Shown here: positions 7,267 through 14,208 of the stretch, piece after piece
Layout: each line of letters opens with the position of its first letter
Numbering within the stretch: the first letter of the stretch is position 1
Source: Acetobacteraceae bacterium
Lineage (GTDB): Bacteria > Pseudomonadota > Alphaproteobacteria > Acetobacterales > Acetobacteraceae
Length of the DNA stretch: 14,208 bases
Assembly: GCA_947446625.1 (NCBI GenBank)
Contig: CANFIE010000051.1
Coordinates: 1-14,208, forward strand
Direction: 5' to 3'
Notes under the pieces: generated by a model
The model's database searches: none
Told to the model about the DNA's origin: nothing
The model's input: the letters and a program-made list of their open reading frames with translations, nothing else
Translations under genes and position numbers: made by a program

Positions 7267-7301
7267 CTGGGGCTGAACGCATTTGTCGGTAGCCGGTTGC
7301 C

Positions 7302-7724
7302 ATGAAACGCATGATTCGCCCGATGGCCTGCCTGGCCGCCCTGTTCTGCCTGGCTTCGGCAGTGGCCGAGGCGCAGCAGGCGCCCCCGCCGGTGCCCAAC
7401 CGGCGCAACCGGGGCAATGGCATGACCATGGCCCCGGCCATGCCGGACCCGGGCGGTACCCGCGTGGCCATGGGCACCAGGCTGGAGCCAGGGGCGGTGC
7501 TGTGCCGCACCCCGGAAGGGCTCAGCGCGCGACAGGCCGCGATTGCGGCGCAGAGCGCCGGCGATGATGCGAATGAACCCCTGCTGCCCAATGGCTGCGT
7601 GCTGGTGGCTGCCCGCACCCCGGTGGAGGTGCTGGAGCGGCGCGGCTATGGCCGCACCCTGGTAAAGACCGTGACCCGGCTGGAAGAAACCGGCTGGACC
7701 GACGCCTACCTGCCGCAGCGGTAG
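7302..7724 (+). CDS. Small secreted protein, SH3-like domain, function unknown
   Basis: The predicted protein has 140 residues. It begins with a clear signal peptide (MKRMIRPMACLAALFCLASA, cleavage near AEA/QQ at about 24), so it should be exported to the periplasm or beyond. A Pro/Asn/Met-rich linker follows (about 25-52). Residues about 53-140 look like a bacterial SH3-type barrel: GTRLEPGAVLCRTPEGL, then NGCVLVAARTPVEVLERRG and a closing ETGWTDAYLPQ, the pattern in which SH3 domains end in GW-DA-LP. Two cysteines in the mature part (VLCRT, NGCVL) could form a disulfide. I do not recognise a named family. There is no strong ribosome binding site before ATG 7302, but no other start gives a signal peptide. 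The gene converges on the oxygenase gene. Confidence 0.75.
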   Translation: MKRMIRPMACLAALFCLASAVAEAQQAPPPVPNRRNRGNGMTMAPAMPDPGGTRVAMGTRLEPGAVLCRTPEGLSARQAAIAAQSAGDDANEPLLPNGCVLVAARTPVEVLERRGYGRTLVKTVTRLEETGWTDAYLPQR

Positions 7725-7726
7725 GC

Positions 7727-7798
7727 GCCGCCAGGGGATTGAGAGGCTGGGGCGGCTCAGCCGCCGCCAGGGGATTGAAAGGCTGGGGCGGCTCAGCC
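7727..7798. repeat. Tandem duplication of a 36-bp unit
   Basis: Two adjacent 36-base copies, 7727-7762 and 7763-7798, differ at one base (G7743 against A7779). Each starts GCCGCCAGGGGATTGA and ends GGGGCGGCTCAGCC. The second copy contains the oxygenase stop codon (7793-7795 on the plus strand), so the unit was copied outward from the 3' end of that gene into the convergent intergenic space. Each unit carries hairpin-forming sequence. Confidence 0.9.
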
Positions 7799-7805
7799 GC
7801 CCCAG
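7783..7805. terminator. Hairpin at the convergent gene ends
   Basis: CTGGGGCGGCT (7783-7793) and AGCCGCCCCAG (7795-7805) are perfect 11-base arms around one base. In RNA this would fold as a 9-bp stem with a 5-base loop. It overlaps the last codons and stop of the minus-strand oxygenase gene and lies 58 bases after the plus-strand gene. There is no long T run on either side, so it is a plausible but not classical bidirectional terminator. The tandem duplication gives a second, slightly imperfect copy at about 7747-7770. Confidence 0.55.
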
Positions 7806-8464
7806 AGCTTCTTGAAGAAGTGGCTGACATGGTGCCGCTTCAGCTTGCGGTCCATGCTGTCCTGGCTGTCGAGCCAGGCGATCTGCAGTACACGGCGCTC
7901 GCCCTCAAACGGGGTGTGGCCATGCCAGCTATCCTCGCTGCGGAGGAAGGTGAAGAGATTGCCTTCGTCGGGCGGCATCTCGAAGCTGTAGTCATCCATG
8001 TTCTTGCCGTTGAGCACGCGGATGCGGCCTTCCGGGCTGGCCCAGCCGCTGTGCATGTAGATGAGCAGCGTGGCGATTTTGCTTTTGCCGTCCACATGCG
8101 CGCGGCCCTCATGCGGCTTGCACATTTTCCGCACGGTGATGAGCATGGGGCGGGTGGTGAAGTCGATGCCGAATTTGTCGGTCATCGCCTGACTCAACTC
8201 GCCATCCTGCACCTCGGCCAGCAACTGCTTGAAGGCGCCCTTGGCCTCGAAGGCGTCCAGCGGGTGGAAGCCGGCCTCGTGCAGGTCCGGGTAGTCCTGC
8301 CGCAGCGCGGGCAGGGCGGCCGGGTTGAGCGTGCCGGCGCAGGACATGTGCGGGTAGGGCACCCGGTTGACCGAGGCGGCGCGGAAATTATCCAGGTTGA
8401 GGATGCGGCCGCCGGTCCAGGTCTCGGCCGGGCCTGGGGCAGTTGCGGTGGCGGTGGTGGTCAA
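7793..8464 (-). CDS. 2-oxoglutarate/Fe(II)-dependent oxygenase family protein
   Basis: The product is a predicted non-heme iron oxygenase that couples 2-oxoglutarate decarboxylation to oxidation of an unknown substrate. It has 223 residues. Iron ligands are His123 and Asp125 in GRAHVDGKSK and a distal histidine, probably His183, in SWHGHTPFEGERRVLQIAW. Arg190 or Arg191 in the same block would bind 2-oxoglutarate. The segment TLLIYMHSGW and GRIRVLNGKNMDDYSFEMPP fit the double-stranded beta-helix core. No signal peptide is seen, so it is cytosolic. I take TTG 8464-8462 as start because AGGAGAG stands six bases upstream and the next residues (TTTATATAPG) begin a natural N-terminus. The open frame continues upstream but would overlap the divergent promoter region and zapE. 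The substrate is unknown; relatives act on proteins, lipids or sugars. Confidence 0.88.
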   Translation of the reverse strand: MTTTATATAPGPAETWTGGRILNLDNFRAASVNRVPYPHMSCAGTLNPAALPALRQDYPDLHEAGFHPLDAFEAKGAFKQLLAEVQDGELSQAMTDKFGIDFTTRPMLITVRKMCKPHEGRAHVDGKSKIATLLIYMHSGWASPEGRIRVLNGKNMDDYSFEMPPDEGNLFTFLRSEDSWHGHTPFEGERRVLQIAWLDSQDSMDRKLKRHHVSHFFKKLWGG

Positions 8465-8496
8465 CGGCGTCTCTCCTGCTGCGCGGCCGGGCGGAT

Positions 8497-8525
8497 TGTA
8501 TAGCACCAGCCCGGCGCTTGGGCAG
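8497..8525 (-). promoter_or_regulatory. Possible extended -10 promoter for the oxygenase gene
   Basis: On the minus strand TGCTATACA gives an extended -10 box (TG, one base, then TATACA at 8502-8497). CTGCCC (8525-8520) stands 17 bases upstream as a weak -35. The leader to the TTG start would be about 25 bases and contains AGGAGAG. It is the only AT-containing promoter-like stretch in the divergent gap to zapE. Confidence 0.45.
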
Positions 8526-8600
8526 CCTTGTGCTGGATCAAGCCGCCAGGCGTGGCACAGCCGGTTTACCCGGGGCCGGCGCCGGGCTATGCGCGCCGGC

Positions 8601-9758
8601 ATGACCGCCCTTGTACCCGCCAAGCCCGCCGAAGGCCCGCTGCCGAATTACCGCGCCCTGGTGGCGGCGGGGGATTTGGCGCCCGATACCGCCCAGGAAC
8701 TGGCGGCCGAGACCATGCAGGGGCTGTGGCGCCGGCTGGCCGGCTATGAGCCGAAGGTGGAACAGAAGGCCGGGCTGCTGGGCCGGCTGTTTGGCAGCAA
8801 GAAGCCGGCCGAGGACGCACCCGAGGGCACGCCGCTGGGACTTTACCTTGTAGGTGAGGTGGGGCGGGGCAAGTCCATGCTGATGGACCTGTTCTTTGCC
8901 TGCGCCCAGGTGCGGCTGAAGCAGCGGCTGCACTTCCATCAGTTCATGCAGAATTGCCACCGGCGGATTCATGCCTGGAAGCAGGCCAATCCGCGCGGCG
9001 AGGACCCGATTCAGCCGCTGGCGGATTCGATCCGGGCCGAAGCCTCGCTGCTGTGCTTCGACGAGTTCCAGGTGCATGACATCTCGGACGCCATGATTCT
9101 GGGCCGGCTGTTCGAGGCGCTGTTCCAGCGCGGCGTGGTGGTGGTGGCCACCAGCAACACGGCGCCGGCCGACCTGTTCAAGGGCAAGCCGGGGCGGGAT
9201 GCGTTCCTGCCCTTCATCGCGCTGATCCAGCGGCGGCTGGAGGTGCTGTTTCTGGATGCGGCGCGGGATTATCGGCGCGAGCGGATTCGGGGCATGCCGA
9301 CCTGGCATGTGCCGGCGGATGGCCGGGCCGAGCGGGCGCTGGATGCGGCGTTTCTGGAACTGACCGGCGAGGCGACGGCGCCGCCGATGGAACTGACGGT
9401 GCTGGGCCGCCAGGTGCTGGTGCCGCAGGCGGCGCGGGGTGTGGCGCGGGCGGATTTCGAGGCGCTGTGCGGTCTGCCGCTGGGGCCGGCGGATTACCTG
9501 GCGGTGGCCGGGCAGTTCCATACCCTGGTGCTGGATGGGGTGCCGCGGCTGGGGCCGGATAATTTCGACAAGGCGCGGCGGTTCATCACCTTGATCGACA
9601 CTCTTTACGAGCATCGGTGCAAGCTGGTTGCCTCGGCCGAGGCTTTGCCGGATACTTTATACGAACGGGGTGAAAATTCCGCCATGTTCGGCCGCACCGC
9701 CAGCCGATGGTTGGAAATGCAAAGTCAGGACTATCTTGCCCTGTCGCATCTGACGTAA
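8601..9758 (+). CDS. zapE: Cell division protein ZapE (AFG1-like ATPase)
   Basis: ZapE is an AAA+-like P-loop ATPase that in E. coli associates with the Z ring and affects FtsZ polymers; its mitochondrial homologue is AFG1/LACE1. The 385-residue product has a Walker A motif GEVGRGKS at 85-92 followed by MLMDLFF, as is typical of this family. It also has LHFHQFMQNCHRRIHAWKQ, a Walker B motif LLCFDEFQVHDISDAMILG at 150-168, the sensor-like VVVATSNTAPADLFKG, and a C-terminal block with NFDKARRFITLIDTLYEHR and GRTASRWLEMQSQDYL. All ATPase residues are intact. ATG 8601 gives the family's usual N-terminus just before PLPNYRALVAAG; the open frame extends further upstream but antisense to the oxygenase gene. 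Placement upstream of mdh and sucCD recurs in many alphaproteobacteria. Confidence 0.95.
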   Translation: MTALVPAKPAEGPLPNYRALVAAGDLAPDTAQELAAETMQGLWRRLAGYEPKVEQKAGLLGRLFGSKKPAEDAPEGTPLGLYLVGEVGRGKSMLMDLFFACAQVRLKQRLHFHQFMQNCHRRIHAWKQANPRGEDPIQPLADSIRAEASLLCFDEFQVHDISDAMILGRLFEALFQRGVVVVATSNTAPADLFKGKPGRDAFLPFIALIQRRLEVLFLDAARDYRRERIRGMPTWHVPADGRAERALDAAFLELTGEATAPPMELTVLGRQVLVPQAARGVARADFEALCGLPLGPADYLAVAGQFHTLVLDGVPRLGPDNFDKARRFITLIDTLYEHRCKLVASAEALPDTLYERGENSAMFGRTASRWLEMQSQDYLALSHLT

Positions 9759-9813
9759 CATGGTGTAATAAGGTTCACGGATGCGCGAACAAGGTGCACC
9801 GGGGTGAGTTGAT

Positions 9814-10290
9814 ATGGGGGACTGGATGCGGACGACTTCGCCTGCTGCCCTGGTGCTGTTTGCACTGGGTCTCGTGTTCCTGAGCGCCGCGCCGGCCTTG
9901 GCCGCAGCCCGGCGGGGTGAGCCGGCTCATCATGGCCGCGCCGCCGCCGCCGCCTCGGTGCGGACCGTGGCGCATACGCCGGTGCGTGGCGGGGCCCAGG
10001 CTTCGGTGCTCTCACGTTCCCTGCCCCGCATTGTTGGCAGCGCCCGGGCTGATACCCCGGCTTCCATGCGCGGCCAGCTGGCTGTTTCGCGTGACCGCCA
10101 TGCCGCCGTGGCTACCCCGGCCTGCCGCCGCACCGCTGGCCGCCAGGCCCGCTGCGCCAGCGGCCCGGCCATGAGCTGGACGCGTGGGCTGGAGCCCGCC
10201 GCCGGTGTGCAGGCCAGCATTTGCCCCGATGGCACCATGGCTACCCCGGCGCGTGGGCATGAAACCATCATCCGCTGCATGCCGATCTGA
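9814..10290 (+). CDS. Small secreted basic protein with four cysteines, function unknown
   Basis: The open frame encodes 158 residues. It starts with a convincing signal peptide (hydrophobic PAALVLFALGLVFLSAAPALA, cleavage near residue 30). The mature part is Ala/Arg/His-rich with low complexity. It carries four related short segments: HTPVRGG, DTPASMRG, ATPACRR and ATPARGHE. Four cysteines (TPACRR, ARCASG, SICPDG, IRCMPI) lie in the C-terminal half and could form two disulfides in the periplasm. ATG 9814 has GGGGTGAG upstream; ATG 9826, with GGGGG before it, is equally possible and gives a tighter signal peptide. I recognise no family. The clear start region, the signal peptide and a strong terminator right after the stop all support a real gene, although composition alone would not. 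Confidence 0.65.
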   Translation: MGDWMRTTSPAALVLFALGLVFLSAAPALAAARRGEPAHHGRAAAAASVRTVAHTPVRGGAQASVLSRSLPRIVGSARADTPASMRGQLAVSRDRHAAVATPACRRTAGRQARCASGPAMSWTRGLEPAAGVQASICPDGTMATPARGHETIIRCMPI

Positions 10291-10312
10291 CCCTTCTGGG
10301 TTACCGGGCGGC

Positions 10313-10338
10313 AAAGGGGGGCTTCGGCCCCCTTTTTC
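10313..10338 (+). terminator. Rho-independent terminator
   Basis: AAAGGGGGGC is followed by a TTCG tetraloop (10323-10326) and GCCCCC with a run of five T (10333-10337). This is a textbook intrinsic terminator with the stabilising C(UUCG)G loop. It begins 22 bases after the stop of the small secreted protein gene and separates it from mdh, so mdh must have its own promoter in the 75 bases that follow. Confidence 0.92.
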
Positions 10339-10413
10339 ATGTGCTTGCGGCGGCGCGGTCCCGGGAGTAGGAAGCCGCCGATCCCTGAAGAACCCTGCGA
10401 CAAAGGCACTCCC

Positions 10414-11367
10414 ATGGCCCGCAAGAAGATTGCGCTTATCGGCGCCGGCAATATTGGTGGCACGCTTGCCCACCTCATCGGCCTGAAGGAACTCGGCGAC
10501 GTCGTCATGTTCGACGTTTTCCCGGGCGTGGCCGCGGGCAAGGCGCTCGACCTCATGCAGTCGGGCCCGGTTGACGGCTTCGACAGCAACATGACCGGCA
10601 CCGGCGACTACGCCGCCATTGCCGGCGCCGACGTCATCATCGTGACCGCCGGCTTCCCGCGCATGCCGGGCATGAGCCGCGATGACCTGCTGACGAAGAA
10701 CGCCGGCGTCATCGACCAGGTGGCCCAGGGCATCAAGACCTATGCCCCCAACGCCTTCGTCATCTGCATCACCAACCCGCTGGACGTGATGGTGTGGGTG
10801 CTGCAGCAGCGCAGCGGCCTGCCAGCGCACAAGGTTGTGGGCATGGCCGGCGTGCTGGACAGCAGCCGCTTCCGCCTGTTCCTGGCGCAGGAGTTCAACG
10901 TCTCGGTTGAGGACGTGACCGCCTTTGTGCTGGGTGGCCATGGCGACACCATGGTGCCGCTGACCCGCTACTCCACCGTGGCCGGCGTGCCGGTGACCGA
11001 CCTGATCAAGATGGGTTGGACCACGCAGGAACGCATCGACGCGATTTGCGACCGTACCGCCAATGGCGGCGGCGAGATTGTGAAGCTGCTGGAGCGCGGC
11101 AGCGCCTTCTACGCCCCGGCCGCTTCCGCCATTGCCATGGCCGAGAGCTACCTGCTGGACAAGAAGCGCGTGCTGCCGAGCGCGGTGCTGCTGAATGGCG
11201 AATACGGCCAGACCGGCTTCTACGTTGGCGTGCCGGTGGTTATCGGCGGCAACGGCGTGGAAAAGATCATGGAAGTGCAGTTCACGCCGGCCGAGAAGGC
11301 CGCGTTCGACAAGAGCTGCGACGCCGTGAAGAAGCTTATCGAAGACTTCAAGAAGCTGGGCGTCTGA
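10414..11367 (+). CDS. mdh: Malate dehydrogenase, LDH-like type
   Basis: The enzyme interconverts malate and oxaloacetate with NAD in the TCA cycle. The 317-residue length and sequence fit the lactate-dehydrogenase-like malate dehydrogenases of Alphaproteobacteria, not the E. coli type. The NAD fold has GAGNIGGTLA at 10-19 and Asp34, which sets NAD preference. The substrate loop reads GFPRMPGMSRDDL; Arg83 there is the residue that selects dicarboxylates and separates malate from lactate dehydrogenase. Arg89, Asn121 (CITNPLDVM), Arg152 and the catalytic His176 (GGHGDTMV) are all present. ATG 10414 gives the standard N-terminus; the ribosome binding site is weak. It stands first in a cluster with sucC, sucD and sucA, 151 bases before sucC. 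Confidence 0.97.
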   Translation: MARKKIALIGAGNIGGTLAHLIGLKELGDVVMFDVFPGVAAGKALDLMQSGPVDGFDSNMTGTGDYAAIAGADVIIVTAGFPRMPGMSRDDLLTKNAGVIDQVAQGIKTYAPNAFVICITNPLDVMVWVLQQRSGLPAHKVVGMAGVLDSSRFRLFLAQEFNVSVEDVTAFVLGGHGDTMVPLTRYSTVAGVPVTDLIKMGWTTQERIDAICDRTANGGGEIVKLLERGSAFYAPAASAIAMAESYLLDKKRVLPSAVLLNGEYGQTGFYVGVPVVIGGNGVEKIMEVQFTPAEKAAFDKSCDAVKKLIEDFKKLGV

Positions 11368-11405
11368 TAGCGCCGGCCGGCGGCAGGGCGGGCACCACCG
11401 CATTT

Positions 11406-11433
11406 CCCGGGGGGCGGCATTGCGCCGCCCGGG
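11406..11433 (+). other. Hairpin between mdh and sucC
   Basis: GGGCGGC (11412-11418) and GCCGCCC (11424-11430) form a 7-bp stem with a 5-base loop, extended by CCC (11406-11408) and GGG (11431-11433) across a 3-base bulge. No T run follows. It may be an attenuator, an mRNA-stabilising structure protecting the mdh 3' end, or a weak terminator. The rest of the 151-base gap shows no clear promoter. Confidence 0.45.
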
Positions 11434-11518
11434 CAGTGCGCGGGGCAAGAACCCGCCCACCGCCAAGGGGAAACGCCCGGGACTTCGGTTGCTGCTGGCC
11501 CAACAAGGGGATGCGCGC

Positions 11519-12712
11519 ATGAATATCCACGAATACCAGGCGAAGGAATTGCTGCGCCGCTACGGCGTTGCGGTTCTGGACGGCTATGTGGCCTGGAACG
11601 CTGAGGAAGCCGCCGAGGCGGCCCGCAAGCTGCCGGGGCCGGTCTATGTGGTGAAGTCCCAGATCCATGCCGGTGGGCGTGGCGCGGGCCGCTTCAAGGA
11701 AGACCCGAACGGCAAGGGCGGCGTGCGCGTCGTCAAGTCGGTTGAGGATGCGAAGGCCGCCGCGGCCGCGATGGTGGGGCAGACCCTCATCACCAAGCAG
11801 ACCGGCGAGCAGGGCAAGGTCGTCTCCCGCGTGTATGTGGAGGCGGGTTGCGACATCAAGCGCGAGCTGTACCTCTCGCTGCTGGTGGACCGCGAGACCT
11901 CGCGCATTCTCATCATGGCCTCCACCGAAGGCGGCATGGAGATTGAGGAGGTGGCGCATAGCCACCCCGAGAAGATTTTGAAGGTTGCGATCGACCCGGC
12001 TTCCGGCGTCTCCGGCTTTCATGCCCGCAAGCTGGGCTTTGGCCTCGGGCTGGGCGGGGCGCAGCTGCGCAACTTCGAGAAGTTCGTGATGGCGATGTAC
12101 CGCGCCTTCACCGAGCTGGATTGCGCCATTGTGGAGATCAACCCGCTGGTGGTGACCGGCGCGGGCGATATCGTGGCGCTGGATGCGAAGGTGAGCTTCG
12201 ACGACAACGCGCTGTTCCGCCACAAGGACCTTGAGGCCCTGCGCGATGACAGCGAGATGGACCCGAAGGAACTGGACGCGGTCAAGAACGACCTGAACTA
12301 TGTGGCGCTGGATGGCGAGATTGGCTGCATGGTGAATGGCGCCGGCCTGGCCATGGCGACCATGGACATCATTAAGCTGTACGGCTCCTCGCCGGCCAAC
12401 TTCCTGGATGTGGGCGGCACCGCCAATGCGGCGCGCGTGACCGAGGCGTTCCGCATCATCACCTCGGACGCCAACGTGAAGGCCATTCTGGTCAACATCT
12501 TCGGTGGCATCGCCAAGTGCGACATGATTGCCGAGGGTATTGTGGCGGCCTCGAAGAACCTCTCGCTGAGCGTGCCCCTGGTGGTGCGGCTTGAGGGTAC
12601 CAACGTGGAGTTGGGCAAGAAGATCCTGGCCGAATCCGGCCTGGCCATCATTCCCGCCGACAACCTGGCCGATGCGGCGCAGAAGGTTGTTGCGGCCGTT
12701 AAGGGGGCCTGA
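11519..12712 (+). CDS. sucC: Succinyl-CoA synthetase, beta subunit (ADP-forming type)
   Basis: SucC pairs with SucD to convert succinyl-CoA to succinate with formation of nucleoside triphosphate. The 397-residue length is slightly above E. coli SucC (388). The ATP-grasp domain starts at once with MNIHEYQAKELLRRYGV, and the nucleotide-binding lysine region VVKSQIHAGGRGAGRFK spans 44-60. Further on are ELYLSLLVDR, metal-site residues in CAIVEINPLVV, and the C-terminal CoA-ligase-like domain with VNGAGLAMATMDIIKLYG, NFLDVGGTA and LVNIFGGIAKCDMIAEGI. These are the hallmark blocks of the family. ATG 11519 is chosen because it begins the conserved N-terminus and has AAGGGGA upstream. sucD follows after three bases, consistent with a co-translated heteromer. 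Confidence 0.98.
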   Translation: MNIHEYQAKELLRRYGVAVLDGYVAWNAEEAAEAARKLPGPVYVVKSQIHAGGRGAGRFKEDPNGKGGVRVVKSVEDAKAAAAAMVGQTLITKQTGEQGKVVSRVYVEAGCDIKRELYLSLLVDRETSRILIMASTEGGMEIEEVAHSHPEKILKVAIDPASGVSGFHARKLGFGLGLGGAQLRNFEKFVMAMYRAFTELDCAIVEINPLVVTGAGDIVALDAKVSFDDNALFRHKDLEALRDDSEMDPKELDAVKNDLNYVALDGEIGCMVNGAGLAMATMDIIKLYGSSPANFLDVGGTANAARVTEAFRIITSDANVKAILVNIFGGIAKCDMIAEGIVAASKNLSLSVPLVVRLEGTNVELGKKILAESGLAIIPADNLADAAQKVVAAVKGA

Positions 12713-12715
12713 GCC

Positions 12716-13597
<882 letters not shown>

Positions 13598-13624
13598 GGC
13601 GCCTGGCGGCCTGGCCGCCACGCC
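13598..13624 (+). other. Hairpin after sucD
   Basis: TGGCGGC (13604-13610) and GCCGCCA (13614-13620) form a 7-bp stem with a 3-base loop, extended by GGCG (13598-13601) and CGCC (13621-13624) across a 2-base bulge. It starts right after the sucD stop. No T run follows, so it is either a weak terminator or a 3'-end stabiliser. The remaining gap to sucA shows no promoter I can defend. Confidence 0.45.
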
Positions 13625-13761
13625 TGGTAAAATTTCTGGCCAAGGCTGCGGTGAAGGTTTCTTTCGCCGCATCCTTGCCACGAAGACTGTGTTAACCGGC
13701 GACGCGCCCTATGTTGGGTGCGGCGCTTAGCCGCGCTGCCAGTGCGGAACGGAGACGACGA

Positions 13762-14208
13762 ATGGCCGGAGTGGACGTCCTCGCAACCGTGATGAACGGC
13801 GCCAATGCCGCCTTCCTCGCGGATTTGTATGCCCGCTGGGTGGAAAAGCCCGACAGCGTCGATGCCTCCTTCGCCGAGCTGTTCAGTGCGCTGAACGATG
13901 ATGCCCGCGCCGTGCTGACCGACGCCCAGGGCGCCAGCTGGGCGCCGCGCGCCCGCGGTGGCTTTGCACCGGAGCCGGAAGCGCCGAAGAAGGACCCCAA
14001 GGCCAAGGCTGGCGGGGCCAGCCAGGAAGATATCCGCCGCGCGGTGCTGGACAGCATCCGGGCGCTGATGCTGATTCGCAGCTACCGCGTGCGTGGCCAC
14101 CTGGAAGCCCAGCTGGACCCGCTGGGCCTGACCCAGACCAAGCCGCATTCCGAGCTGGACCCGGCCTTCTGGAGCTTCAGCGAGGCCGATATGGATCGGC
14201 CGATTTTC
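13762..14208 (+). CDS. sucA: 2-oxoglutarate dehydrogenase E1 component, 5' part
   Basis: The gene runs off the right edge, and only the first 149 codons are present out of roughly 950 in the family. E1 is the thiamine-diphosphate-dependent decarboxylase of the 2-oxoglutarate dehydrogenase complex. The N-terminus shows the short E1 binding segment for the complex core (NGANAAFLADLYARWVEKPD, then VDASFAELFSALND). A Pro/Lys/Ala-rich linker follows, and then the conserved IRSYRVRGHLEAQLDPLGL, with HSELDPAFW and DMDRPIF close to the edge. These are typical of SucA/OdhA. ATG 13762 has GGAGACG nine bases upstream. The thiamine-binding and catalytic regions lie outside the window. sucB is expected next, but cannot be seen. 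Confidence 0.95.
   Translation, partial: MAGVDVLATVMNGANAAFLADLYARWVEKPDSVDASFAELFSALNDDARAVLTDAQGASWAPRARGGFAPEPEAPKKDPKAKAGGASQEDIRRAVLDSIRALMLIRSYRVRGHLEAQLDPLGLTQTKPHSELDPAFWSFSEADMDRPIF

Noticed and set aside
6221..7618. A 465-codon minus-strand open frame opposite the third Bug gene
   Set aside because: Antisense shadow without motifs; it spans the gap and two plus-strand genes.
7727..7798. The 36-bp tandem units as a CRISPR array
   Set aside because: The copies abut with no spacer and contain a gene's stop codon, so they are a simple tandem duplication.
9736..9769. TTGCCC and TGTAAT as a promoter for the small secreted protein gene
   Set aside because: The 22-base spacing between the boxes is too long for a sigma-70 promoter, and no better pair was found.
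10012..11520. A 502-codon minus-strand open frame opposite mdh
   Set aside because: Antisense to mdh and running through a strong terminator; no protein motifs.
13692..13715. TTAACC and TATGTT as a sucA promoter
   Set aside because: The boxes are only 12 bases apart, too close to act together.

Overview
The window reads as a piece of a high-GC alphaproteobacterial chromosome, most likely from the Acetobacteraceae (Roseomonas-like). This is inferred from base composition, from the order zapE, mdh, sucC, sucD, sucA, which is common in Alphaproteobacteria, from the lactate-dehydrogenase-like malate dehydrogenase, and from the abundance of Bug-type solute-binding proteins. No rRNA, tRNA, CRISPR array or intact insertion sequence was seen.

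Layout. (1) 1-1541 is an accessory patch. It has a G-rich stretch with an 18-G run and three copies of TCGGACAAAT. Next is an AT-richer small membrane-anchored gene, broken by an in-frame TAA but with a convincing promoter. Then comes a complete YefM-YoeB toxin-antitoxin module on the minus strand with a TGTACA-type operator, and a gene remnant. (2) 1558-4183, minus strand: dihydrolipoamide dehydrogenase (lpd), followed downstream by a class III adenylate cyclase with an uncharacterised N-terminal domain. (3) 4319-7240, plus strand and divergent from lpd: three tandem paralogous Bug/TctC-like periplasmic binding proteins, tightly packed and without TctA/TctB membrane subunits in the window. 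(4) 7302-8464: a small secreted SH3-like protein facing a 2-oxoglutarate/Fe(II) oxygenase, with a 36-bp tandem duplication and a strong hairpin between them. (5) 8601-10290: zapE and a small secreted cysteine-containing protein, closed by a textbook terminator. (6) 10414-14208: mdh, sucC, sucD and the start of sucA, a TCA-cycle cluster running off the right edge.

How the genes fit together. Lpd (E3) is a shared subunit of the 2-oxoglutarate dehydrogenase complex whose E1 gene (sucA) begins at the right edge. SucCD converts that complex's product, succinyl-CoA, to succinate, and Mdh works later in the cycle. The Bug proteins probably bind carboxylates in the periplasm, so uptake and use of organic acids is a plausible theme, but that link is inferred from position only.

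I looked for an undescribed system. Nothing here makes a compelling case for one. The most unusual items are the three-gene orphan Bug cluster with near-identical internal DNA blocks, the interrupted small gene in the AT-rich patch, the triple TCGGACAAAT repeat beside the G18 tract, and the tandem duplication embedded in a convergent terminator region.
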